A DNA stretch of 54,581 bases. It comes from UBA4572 sp049965515. Its GTDB lineage: Bacteria; Nitrospirota; Leptospirillia; Leptospirillales; Leptospirillaceae. Made by a program: the position numbers and the translations under genes. The notes beneath the pieces were generated by a model that worked only from the letters and a program-made list of their open reading frames with translations, made no database searches and was not told the DNA's origin. The DNA is taken from positions 1 through 54,581 of the forward strand of contig JBMFWG010000006.1 in NCBI GenBank assembly GCA_049965515.1, in the 5' to 3' direction. Shown here in pieces: positions 34,059-42,800 of the stretch (position 1 is its first letter; each line of letters starts with the position of its first letter).

Positions 34059-34973
34059 TCATGAGCCCCTCTCCGGGTTCCAGGAACGCCAGAGGAGGGT
34101 GGCCAGCGCGGCGGAGAGAAGCCTCGAGCGGGGGGGATCGCTCCGGGATGTAAGGATGATGGGGACCCGCGCTCCCAGCACGACCCCGGCCAGGGTGGCT
34201 CCGGCGAGATATTCAAGGTCCTTGGCCAGAATGTTTCCCGAGATTATGTCCGGAACGAGAAGGATGTCGGCCTTCCCCGAGACGGGGCTGTCGATTCCCT
34301 TGGCGTGGGCCGCTTCCCGGGAGATGGCGTTGTCGAAGGCCAGGGGGCCGTCTACCGTGGCGCCCCGGATCTGTCCCCGGTCGGCCATTTTCGCCAATGC
34401 CGCGGCCTCCACTGTCGAGATGATGGCGGGATTGACCAGTTCGACGGCCGACAAAATGGCCGCATGGGGGGAGCTCCCTCCCAGAGAGAGGACCATGTCA
34501 ATGGCGTTCTGGAGGATGGCTGCCTTCGTGGCAAGGTCGGGGGCAATATTGATGGCGGCATCCGTAATGAAGAGCAACTTTTTGTAGCTTGGCAGCTCGG
34601 CCACGAAGACGTGGGAGAGCCGGTGGCCCGTCCGTAGCCGTTCGAGGATGGGGTGAAGGAAGACATCGCTGTGGAGATGTCCCTTCATCAGAATCTGGGC
34701 CGTTCCTTCTTCGACGAGACGGGATCCCTCCCGGGCCGCCTCGTCTTCTGATCCGGCGGGGACGATGGGGACTTCCTCCCGGATCCCTTCCTCCGAAAGC
34801 ATGGTCCGGATCTTTTTCTCTTCCCCCACCAGAATGGGGTTCATGATTTTTTCCTCAAGAAGCAGGCGGACGCTCTCCAGAACCACCCGGTCAGCGGCAT
34901 CCACCACGGCCACCGTCAGGGGCGGGCGTCGTTTGGCCTGGGTGAGAAATGTCTCAAGAGTTCGGGGAATCAT
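34059..34973 (-). CDS. Phosphate acetyl/butyryltransferase family enzyme
   Basis: 304 residues from ATG 34973, which forms an ATGA overlap with the E2 stop and has GGGGGGAG upstream (an ATG at 34991 is poorer). PF01515-type fold: VAVVDAADRVVLESVRLLLE, then ILMKGHLHSDVFLHPIL, FITDAAINIAPDLATKAAIL, GATVDGPLAFDNAIS, and DILLVPDIISGNILAKDLEY. The pattern is closer to phosphate butyryltransferase (Ptb) than to long Pta proteins. It would convert acyl-CoA plus phosphate to acyl phosphate. Being translationally coupled to pyruvate dehydrogenase E2, acetyl-CoA is the likely substrate. No acetate/butyrate kinase is nearby. Confidence 0.85.
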   Translation of the reverse strand: MIPRTLETFLTQAKRRPPLTVAVVDAADRVVLESVRLLLEEKIMNPILVGEEKKIRTMLSEEGIREEVPIVPAGSEDEAAREGSRLVEEGTAQILMKGHLHSDVFLHPILERLRTGHRLSHVFVAELPSYKKLLFITDAAINIAPDLATKAAILQNAIDMVLSLGGSSPHAAILSAVELVNPAIISTVEAAALAKMADRGQIRGATVDGPLAFDNAISREAAHAKGIDSPVSGKADILLVPDIISGNILAKDLEYLAGATLAGVVLGARVPIILTSRSDPPRSRLLSAALATLLWRSWNPERGS

Positions 34974-36142
34974 GACACTCCCCCCATCCACTCTTCCGGG
35001 GCTGAGAGCAGCGACCCCAAGGTGCCCATGAACCGGGCGGCATGGGCACCGTAGAGGGTTCGGTGGTCGCAGGCAAGGGTCATGTGGACGCTCCCGTTTT
35101 CGTCAGGGGCGGCCACGGCCAGGATCGCCCCCGCACTTGAGGGAATAATGGCATCGAAGGAGAGAACCTCGGGGAAGGTTCCAAGATTGGAGAGGTAAAA
35201 GGTTCCCCCGGAGTAGTCCTCGGGGACGAGCCGTCCGAGCTGGGCCTTTTGCTTGAGAATTCTCCAGTCCTCCCGAAGTTCGGAAAGAGGGCGCGCTCCC
35301 GCGTCCCGAAGAACAGGCGTCACCAGACCCTCTCCGGTGTCGACGGCCACGCCTACGTCGATTCGATCCCTTTCCAGAATGCCCTGACGGGTCCAGAGGC
35401 TGTTGAGACGGGGAGTGCGGGAGACGGCCAGGGCACAGGCCCGGACCAGGGCCAGGGTCAGGGAGAGGTTGTGGGACTTGGCGGCCTGAACAAGCGGCGC
35501 CAAGGAAAATCGGGCGGTGAGATGGAACACCGGGGTCCCCCGGGTCTCCCCCATGTTGCGGGCTACGGCATTTTCCATGGCCGTGGGGGGGCGAAGACGG
35601 GAGGGGGGAGCGTGGGAGAGGTCGGGGTCCTGGCGGCCCAGAGCGGCTTCGATCACCTGTCGGGCATGGATCAGTCCGTCATGTCCCGGAGCGAGGGTCT
35701 CCAGGGAGATCTGGAGGTCGGAGGCCAGACCCCGGGCATAGGGGGTGGCGGGAAGACCTGCGGTGGTCCGGACAGGAGGGGGTTCATGGGGAGCCGGGGG
35801 AGGGGAGCCGGGGTTCGAGGGCGAAGGAGCGGGGGAGGCGGCCGGTTGGGCAGGGGCCGGAGGCGCTTCTGCGGGGGAAGACTTTGTCTCTCCGCACTCC
35901 TCCCGGGTGGAGCACAAATACCCGATGGTCGAGCCCACCGGGATTTCCGTTCCCGGAGGGGCGAGAGGACCAGCGAGGAATCCGTCGGAGAAGGCCTCGA
36001 CATCCATGACCGCCTTGTCGGACTCCATCGTGGCCAAGGCCTCCCCGGCCTTGACGGGGTCTCCCGGCTGCTTGAGCCATCCGGTGAGCCGGCCTGTTTT
36101 CATCGTATCGGAAAGGACGGGAAGGGGAATGGGGGTCTTCAT
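34970..36142 (-). CDS. pdhC: Pyruvate dehydrogenase E2, dihydrolipoamide acetyltransferase
   Basis: 390 residues. Lipoyl domain (1-80) with modified Lys43 in MESDKAVMDVEA; Pro/Ala-rich linker (about 88-125); subunit-binding domain (ATPYARGLASDLQISLETLA, about 132-165); catalytic domain from about 185. The active site reads LACDHRTLYGAHAARFM: His360 is present, but the Asp of the usual HRxxDG is Tyr364. I recall HRxxYG from cyanobacterial and plastid E2. It passes acetyl groups from E1 to CoA. ATG 36142 follows AAAGAGGAG. The gene starts 54 bases after E1; E3 is not in view. Confidence 0.92.
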   Translation of the reverse strand: MKTPIPLPVLSDTMKTGRLTGWLKQPGDPVKAGEALATMESDKAVMDVEAFSDGFLAGPLAPPGTEIPVGSTIGYLCSTREECGETKSSPAEAPPAPAQPAASPAPSPSNPGSPPPAPHEPPPVRTTAGLPATPYARGLASDLQISLETLAPGHDGLIHARQVIEAALGRQDPDLSHAPPSRLRPPTAMENAVARNMGETRGTPVFHLTARFSLAPLVQAAKSHNLSLTLALVRACALAVSRTPRLNSLWTRQGILERDRIDVGVAVDTGEGLVTPVLRDAGARPLSELREDWRILKQKAQLGRLVPEDYSGGTFYLSNLGTFPEVLSFDAIIPSSAGAILAVAAPDENGSVHMTLACDHRTLYGAHAARFMGTLGSLLSAPEEWMGGVS

Positions 36143-36196
36143 GCGGCGAGGCTCCTCTTTAACAAGGGGCCACCCGGGAAGGGGGCCCCGGCACGG

Positions 36197-38221
36197 TCAC
36201 GATCCGGAGACCATCGTCCGAAGGAGAGCTACGATGGCCGCGGTGTCGGGGATGGTCTGATCCTCGAGGGTCCGGTTGAAGGGGGTCGAGACAAAAAGTC
36301 CGCCCAAGCGCCTCACGGGGGCATCGAGGAGGGGGAAGCACCGCTCTGCGAGTGTGGCGGCGATTTCGGCCCCGGCTCCGGCCACGAGGCAGTTTTCTTC
36401 GACCACCAGAGCCCGGTGGTTTTTTTCCACCGAGGCCACCAGAGTCTCCCAGTCGATGGGAGACAGACTGCGCAGGTCGATCACCTCCACATCGAGGCCC
36501 TCTTTTGCCAGAATCTCCGCCGCCTCAAGGGAAAGAACCGCCATGCGCGACCAGGCAATGACGGAGATGTCACTCCCCTCTCGCCGCACAAGGGCCCGAT
36601 CCATGGGGGGAAGCCAGGAAGGATCGACCGGGCCACTGTCAAAGTAGAGGCGTTCGTGTTCCAGGACAATGACCGGGTCATCCGAGCGGATGGCCATCAG
36701 TGTCTGGCTGTAGGCATCCTGTGGGGTGGAGGGGGCGACGATCCGGAGACCGGGAACATTCATGAGCAGGGCATCGATGCGCTGGGAGTGCTGGGCGCCA
36801 AGCTGGTGGGCGACCCCTCCCGGCATCCGGACCACCAGGGGAACTGGGATTTGTCCCCCTGACATCAGCCGGATCTTGGGGGCGAGATTGATGAGGGAGT
36901 CGAAGGCCATAAAGGCAAAGTTCACCGTCATGATCTCCACGATGGGCCTCATGCCGGCCATGGCCGCTCCCACGCCGAGACCGGTAAAGCTGTTTTCGGA
37001 GATGGGCGTGTCCCGGACCCGCCATTCTCCATATTTTGCCAGAAGCCCCTCCGTGGTACGGTAGGTTCCCCCGAAGAGCGCCACGTCCTCCCCCATGACG
37101 AAGACGCTGTCGTCCCGTCCCATTTCCTCATCGATCGCCCGGTTGATGGCCTGCCAGGTCATCAGGGAAGAGGGGGAGGCTGACAGTTTTCCCTCCGGCA
37201 AGGGGGGGCTCTGGAGTCCGGAGATCTCGAGAAGCCTCTCCATCGTCGGCTCGGGGCTTGTCTCGGCAAAGGCCACGGCGGCCTCCACCCGGCTCTTGAC
37301 GTCTTCGTGGATGGACTGAAGGGTGGGCTCTCCCACTGCCCCGCATTCGAGACAATGGGCGCTGAAGCGGGCCAGGGCATCGGGGCTAAAGCTTTGGGGG
37401 GGAGCGGGGGAGCTCTCCAGAAGGGGTGTCAGGGGATCCCGGGCCCGCCATGCCGCGATCTCCTGTGCCGGGCGGTAGGTTCCGGGGTCGGCCATGGAAT
37501 GGCCCCGGTAGCGGTAGGTCAGACATTCGAGGAGCACCGGTCCCCCGCCGGAGCGGATGGTAGCCAGGGCCTCTCCTGCTGCCGTGTGGATGGCCAGAAC
37601 ATCCATTCCGTCAAGCTGGTGGCCGGGAATGTGGTAGGCGGAGGCCCGGCGATAGACGTCCGTGACCGCCGAGTGGCGACGGATCTCCGTTCCGATCTGG
37701 TAGAGGTTGTTCTCGCAGACGAAGAGGACCGGCAGATTCCAGAGGGCGGCCATGTTCAGGGATTCGTGGAAGGTACCCTGGTTGACGGCGCCATCTCCGA
37801 AAAAGCAGATCACCGCTTCGGGAAGTCTCCGGCAGGCGATGGCGTAGGCTAGCCCGATCGCCACGGGAAAGGTCTCCCCCACGATCCCGTACCCCCCCAT
37901 GAAGCGCCGCTCCCGGTCGAAGAGGTGCATGGAACCGCCCATGCCCTGACTGGTCCCGGTGGCCTTGCCGAAGAGCTCTGCCATGATCCGCTCCGGGGGG
38001 ATCCCCCGGACCAGGGCGTGGACGTGCTCCCGATAGGTGGTGACGAGATAGTCTCCTGGCTCCGCCGCCCGGATGACCCCCGTGGCGATGGCCTCCTCCC
38101 CCGGGTAGAGATGGACAAATCCCCCGATCCTTCCCCGGGAGTATTCCATGGCGGCCCGCTCCTCGAAGGTGCGGGCGAGGATCATGTCTTCAAGAATGGT
38201 CCGGAGAAGGGTTCGGTCCAT
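36197..38221 (-). CDS. Fused pyruvate dehydrogenase E1 alpha-beta
   Basis: 674 residues, equal to E1 alpha plus E1 beta. Alpha part (1 to about 325): TPP motif GDGAVNQG (142 onward) to ENN (Asn171-172), then TYRYRGHSMADPGTYR. A linker of about 25 residues with PPLPEGKLSASPSSL follows. Beta part (from about 350): INRAIDEEMGRDDSVFVMGE, GLGVGAAMAGMRPIVEIMTV and VIVLEHERLYFDS, ending in the usual transketolase C-terminal domain (DVEVIDLRSLSPIDWETLV). It decarboxylates pyruvate with TPP and loads the E2 lipoyl group. In most bacteria alpha and beta are separate genes. Its ATG overlaps the stop of the AhpD-like gene (TGATG). Confidence 0.92.
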   Translation of the reverse strand: MDRTLLRTILEDMILARTFEERAAMEYSRGRIGGFVHLYPGEEAIATGVIRAAEPGDYLVTTYREHVHALVRGIPPERIMAELFGKATGTSQGMGGSMHLFDRERRFMGGYGIVGETFPVAIGLAYAIACRRLPEAVICFFGDGAVNQGTFHESLNMAALWNLPVLFVCENNLYQIGTEIRRHSAVTDVYRRASAYHIPGHQLDGMDVLAIHTAAGEALATIRSGGGPVLLECLTYRYRGHSMADPGTYRPAQEIAAWRARDPLTPLLESSPAPPQSFSPDALARFSAHCLECGAVGEPTLQSIHEDVKSRVEAAVAFAETSPEPTMERLLEISGLQSPPLPEGKLSASPSSLMTWQAINRAIDEEMGRDDSVFVMGEDVALFGGTYRTTEGLLAKYGEWRVRDTPISENSFTGLGVGAAMAGMRPIVEIMTVNFAFMAFDSLINLAPKIRLMSGGQIPVPLVVRMPGGVAHQLGAQHSQRIDALLMNVPGLRIVAPSTPQDAYSQTLMAIRSDDPVIVLEHERLYFDSGPVDPSWLPPMDRALVRREGSDISVIAWSRMAVLSLEAAEILAKEGLDVEVIDLRSLSPIDWETLVASVEKNHRALVVEENCLVAGAGAEIAATLAERCFPLLDAPVRRLGGLFVSTPFNRTLEDQTIPDTAAIVALLRTMVSGS

Positions 38222-38577
38222 CAGGAGTGTCCCGGGGCTTTGGTTGTCGTGTTGCCCTGACTGTCGAGCTCCCGGGTAAGCTCGATGAGATACATGAGGG
38301 CCGGACCGCCATGCATGACCACCGCCATGAATCCGGCTTCCATGATTTCGTCCCGGGTGGCCCCGGCGTCAAGGGCGCCCTTCACATGCAGGGAGATGCA
38401 CCAGCTGCATTGGGCCGCGACCGAAAGGCCCACATTGATGAGCTCCTTCTCTCTTTTGGAAAGGGCGGGACCGGCCTCTGCCTTGGCCTTGAAGGTGAGA
38501 AAGGAGTTGATCTCGCTTGGATAGTTTTTTCTCAGGTTTTCGATAAGAAGATCGACTTCGTGAAGATGGTCAGACAT
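38221..38577 (-). CDS. AhpD-like / carboxymuconolactone decarboxylase-family protein
   Basis: 118 residues from ATG 38577, chosen because GGAGGATCTC precedes it; longer frames to 38700 have no ribosome binding site. The core KREKELINVGLSVAAQ is followed by CSWCISLH and GALDAGATRDEIMEA. Glu45, Cys57, Cys60 and His64 have the spacing 12-3-4 of the catalytic residues in mycobacterial AhpD (Glu118, Cys130, Cys133, His137), a disulfide reductase linked to peroxiredoxin through lipoylated E2 and lipoamide dehydrogenase. Here the gene heads an operon with E1 and E2, so a lipoyl-dependent redox role is a reasonable inference. Confidence 0.82.
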   Translation of the reverse strand: MSDHLHEVDLLIENLRKNYPSEINSFLTFKAKAEAGPALSKREKELINVGLSVAAQCSWCISLHVKGALDAGATRDEIMEAGFMAVVMHGGPALMYLIELTRELDSQGNTTTKAPGHS

Positions 38578-38860
38578 GAGATCCTCCGTAAAGAGGTCAT
38601 CCATTTGTGGGCGACGGGGGCCGGTGGGGGGGCGTGCCTTCTGAGCTTCCATGGTGGGGGGAGACCCGTATCTTCCGTCCCCATAGGAGGCTTGGTCCAC
38701 CGATTCTCAGACTATCACAGGAGCGGCCAGTGTGTCATGGGGAGCGTTGGAGCGTTTGTTACGACTTTGTCATGGAATCTTGATCTTTTCGACTCAGGGA
38801 GGGGGAATGATTGCGTGTGTTGGTTGATTTTTATCACCGTGACGTTCCCGGAGGATGGCC

Positions 38861-39838
38861 ATGCCCGTGTTCTCGTCTTCTGCCTCATCCCTGCCTTCTC
38901 CTGAGATCCTTCCCCCCTCCTTTCGCCTGAAGCTTCCCACCCGATTGGTGCGTGAACTTGTTGTCACCCCAGCCTGGGTGCCGGAGGACACCCCCCTCGA
39001 GCGGGTCTACCGCATGTTCGGATCCGATCCGTCCCTCCCGGGACTGGCCATCCTCCGGGGCCGTTGCCCTTTGGGGATTCTGACAAAAAATGCCCTGGTC
39101 GAGAAATTCTCCTACCGATACTCTCATGAGCTCTTTGGCCACAAGCCAGTAGCGGAGTTTATGGAAGCCGATCCTCCCACCTTTGAGGCCGGGGCCACCC
39201 TCGACTCCCTGGAGCGCTGCCTCGGAGAGGCCAGATCTCATGAAATCAGTGAAAGCTGCTTTCTGATTGTCGAAGGGGAGGAGTATCTGGGAATCGGTAC
39301 CTGGCAGGGAGTGTTGAAAAAGATGGCCTCCCGTCGGGAGGAGATCTTTTTTTACATGTCCCACCATGATGCCCTGACTGGCCTTCCCAACCGTCTGGCC
39401 TTTATGCGGGAGCTCGAAGGGCGCCTCTTGAGGGAAGAGTCGGGAACGCTCATCTATCTTGATCTCGACGGCTTCAAGGAGGTCAATGACCGATTCGGCC
39501 ACGAGGAGGGGGACGCCCTCCTGATCTTTTTTGCGGAGCGCCTGGAGTCCTTTCTGCCTCCGGGATCCCTGGCCGCGCGGCTTGGGGGCGACGAGTTCGC
39601 TGTCCTCCTGTCGCCGGAGATCTCCCCGGGATTCGTGGAGACTTTTCTCGAGGGATTAAAGGTTGTCCTCAGTGGGCCGGCTTCCTTGGGAGACAAGCCC
39701 TACAGAATCTCTGTGAGCCTGGGACGCGTCCTCTTCCCCGGGCCGGGGCTCGACATGGCTCGCATTCTTCGCCTGGCCGACACCCGGATGTATGAAGAGA
39801 AGAAGAACCGGAGAGCCGCCTCTCCCTGGTTCTCCTGA
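38861..39838 (+). CDS. Diguanylate cyclase with N-terminal CBS-like region
   Basis: 325 residues from ATG 38861 (GGAGG 6 bases upstream; the ATG at 38855 is too close to it). The N-terminal half (about 30-150) resembles a CBS pair: VTPAWVPEDTPLERVYRMFG, then LRGRCPLGILTKNALVEKF, and a second segment with VEGEEYLGIGTWQGVL. C-terminal GGDEF domain (about 165-320): HHDALTGLPNRLAFM and RLGGDEFAVLL (242-246). The signature is intact, but the inhibitory RxxD site is PPGS, so product inhibition is probably absent. It should make cyclic di-GMP. It is convergent with the next gene, 30 bases apart. Confidence 0.88.
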   Translation: MPVFSSSASSLPSPEILPPSFRLKLPTRLVRELVVTPAWVPEDTPLERVYRMFGSDPSLPGLAILRGRCPLGILTKNALVEKFSYRYSHELFGHKPVAEFMEADPPTFEAGATLDSLERCLGEARSHEISESCFLIVEGEEYLGIGTWQGVLKKMASRREEIFFYMSHHDALTGLPNRLAFMRELEGRLLREESGTLIYLDLDGFKEVNDRFGHEEGDALLIFFAERLESFLPPGSLAARLGGDEFAVLLSPEISPGFVETFLEGLKVVLSGPASLGDKPYRISVSLGRVLFPGPGLDMARILRLADTRMYEEKKNRRAASPWFS

Positions 39839-39868
39839 GAAAAATGCCGAAGGGATTGGCGGAAGCGA

Positions 39869-42800
39869 TCAAGAAGGAGGGATCCAGAAGCTTTTCCCTT
39901 CATTCCGCACCTTCTCCACCAGCCAGTCGGTGAGCTTTTTTCCAATCTCTTCGCGGTTGGTTTCCGGGTGGTGGAGGGCGACATGCCAGGCGGCTTGCGG
40001 GGAGGTATCCAGCTTCTTGTGGTGAAAGAAAAGGGTGAGGGGGCAGTGGTCAAGGGGAAAGGATTGGGGGCTCTCCTCGCTGTGCATGAATTGCCAGTGG
40101 GAGGCAAGAGCGCCGACCCAGCTTGTGATTTTCCCGGTTTGAGGGGGAAGGTGGCGGGTTCGGCTCCAGTCGAGGATCCGATCGGCCGGCATGGGACGTG
40201 CCAGACTGTAGCCTTGCCCGTAACGGGCCCCGAGAATGGCCGCCACCTCAATCATTCCCGGATCTTCGAGTCCCTCGACCACGACTCCGTATCCGAGTTC
40301 GCGGCCCATCTGGATGATCGATCCCAGGATGCCGAGCGTTTCGAGGGGAAGGGTTCGAATATGGGCCAGCAGGGACTGGTCGACCTTGATCTTGTCAAAG
40401 GGCAGGCTCGAAAGCCGTTGAAGGCTGCTGTAGCCTGCGCCCAGATCGTCCATTGAGAGGCGCACCCCGGCGGCGGTGAGCTTCGCGATGGTGGCATGTT
40501 GTGACGAAAGGTCGAGGCTCCGGTCCTCAAGGATCTCGAGGGAGAGGCGTGAGGGCGGGATTCCGTGATGTTCGAGGGAGCGAAGAACCCATTCCGAGCA
40601 CAGGGGTTCAAGAAGGGTGACGGGCGAGATGTTGAGGGAGAGATCAAGCTCGAGCCCCTCTTTTTCGAAGTCGGCCAAACGGTCGAGAGACTGGTCGAGC
40701 CCCTGTCGGAAAAGCCAGTTGATGTCGTCCCCGGAAAGAACGGGAAGAAACTGGTTGGGCATGATCAGCGTGCCGTCGGGGAGGACAAGGCGGGCCAGGG
40801 CTTCAACTTTGGAGAACGACCCGTTCCTCAGGTCGATCACCGGCTGCATGTACATCGCGAGCCCTCCCCGGTAGAGCTCCCTTCGGTAACGTTCGGACTC
40901 CTCCCGGGAGACCACTTCGACAGGCATGTTGCAAAGCGACCAGACCTGCTCCATCCGGTGGCGGAAACTCTGGGCGAACTGACCCATCCAGGAGGAGCTG
41001 AACTGGTTGGGGTAGGCTCCGAAAAGCCCCACAATGGCCACGGCCTGTCCGGAGCTGTTGAGGAGCGGAATCGCCATGGCCGAACGGAGGCCCAGCTTTT
41101 TCAGGAGAGGGTGCCAGGGGGAAAATCTAAAATCCTGGCCGATGGCGGGAGAGATCGCGGTCTGGAGCCTCCGGTAGGCGCGGGAGATGGGACCTTGTCC
41201 TCGAGGATGCGCCGGATCCACGACGGGCTCGGTGCCGGGGGCGCCCATCAGAAGGGCGGCGTCCATGGAGCAGGCTCCCGACTGCGCCTCGATCTGGAAG
41301 ACTCCCTCGGAGTCGAGGCGAAAGAGGAGGCTGCAGCGAAGTCCAGGAAGAAGGGCCGTGCGGTTGATCTCCCGGCGCACCGCATCAATCCATCGGGTTC
41401 CCGCTGGCGGGAGAGGAAGGGCCAGAAGTTCAAAGTAGGCTCCGCGGACGGTGGTTCCCGTGCGGATCTCTTCCCGGATATCCTCATGGAGCCGGCTGTC
41501 CGCCGCAAGGTAGATGCGGTAGCGATCCCGGGGAGAGAGACGGGAGAGAGTGAGGTGCTCCACCAGCAGGTTGCTGTAGAGGGATTTGGACTGCAGAAGG
41601 AGCGAGGGCTCGATCCCGACGAGCGTATGGGTTTCTCCGGCCTGGCGGGCTCGGGCAAGAATGTTGTCCCGGGTTGTGTCGGGATCGAGGAGAAAGATCA
41701 GATGCTCCGCCTGGCGAACCTTGAGCGAATCTAGCTCGGAGGGCGTGAGGGAGGAGATGATGGCCGAGGCCTCCGGCTCCCTGGCAAGATGGTCGTAGAA
41801 ATCCTGGACGAAACGGTCGACCAGTCCCTTCAGAGAGTTCTGGTTCTCTCGAAGGAGGCGGGACGCCTCCTCGCCATACGGGTCAAAGGGCTCCTCGGCG
41901 GCCGTCTCGTTGGCCTCGGGGCCTCGTTGCCACCATTCGCCCTCCTGATTTTTTCGCCCCTTGCCCTGATACATGGCGGCATCGGCCAGCCGCAAAAGCT
42001 CGTCCGGCTCCCGGGAGTCCATGGGAGCCAGAGCCAGTCCCATCGTCATCCCGACGGTGGCCGTCTTCCCCTCCTCCATCTCGAAGGGAATCTCGACCGT
42101 CCGGTGCAGGCGGGCGAGAAGAGGAGCCAGTTGCCCTTCGAGCCTCACCGGGTCAAGATCCTCGATGACAATGACAAACTCGTCACCCCCCAGGCGGGCG
42201 AGAAAGTCGTTGTCCCGGAGCATCTCTCCGGCCCGCCGGGCGAAGTCCCGAAGGAGACGATCGCCGGCCTCGTGGCCATAGGTGTCATTGACCGGCTTGA
42301 AGTCGTTAAGATCAAGAAGTCCAATGGCGGTGACCGTTCCGTTTCTCTGCCCTCGAGCCAGAGCTCGAGAGAGGTGGGACTCCAGGGCTCTTCGGTTGGG
42401 AAGTCCGGTCAGGGGATCGTGAAGGGCCTGGTATTCGAGTTGGTCGGAGAGGGTCCGGATCTCCGAAATGTCCCGAAGGACGGCGACAAAATGGCTGACC
42501 GTGCCGGTTCTGTTTTTGATGGGGCTGAGAGTCAGTAAATTCCAGAAGGGAGCCCCTTCCTTGGTAAAGTTGAGGACCTGTCCGTGGAAGCCCTCGCCTT
42601 TTCGGATGGCCCGACTGATCTCGTGCAGGGTCTTTGGATCAGTGCCCGGTCCCCGGAGGTGGGCAAGGGTTCTCCCCTCGAGCTCCTCCGGAGAGTATCC
42701 GGTGATATGGCTGAAGGCGGCATTGGCATAGAGAATATAGCCGTGGGAGTCGGTCACGGTGGCTCCGTCGGAGACGGAGGCCAGGGCGGCGGAGAGGAGC

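Noticed and set aside
38732..38776. Direct repeat TGTCATGG twice upstream of the short diguanylate cyclase
   Set aside because: Eight bases, not phased with a promoter and likely chance.
40565..41734. 389-residue plus-strand frame inside the giant cyclic-di-GMP gene
   Set aside because: Antisense to the GAF and EAL parts, which have clear motifs; no start signals.
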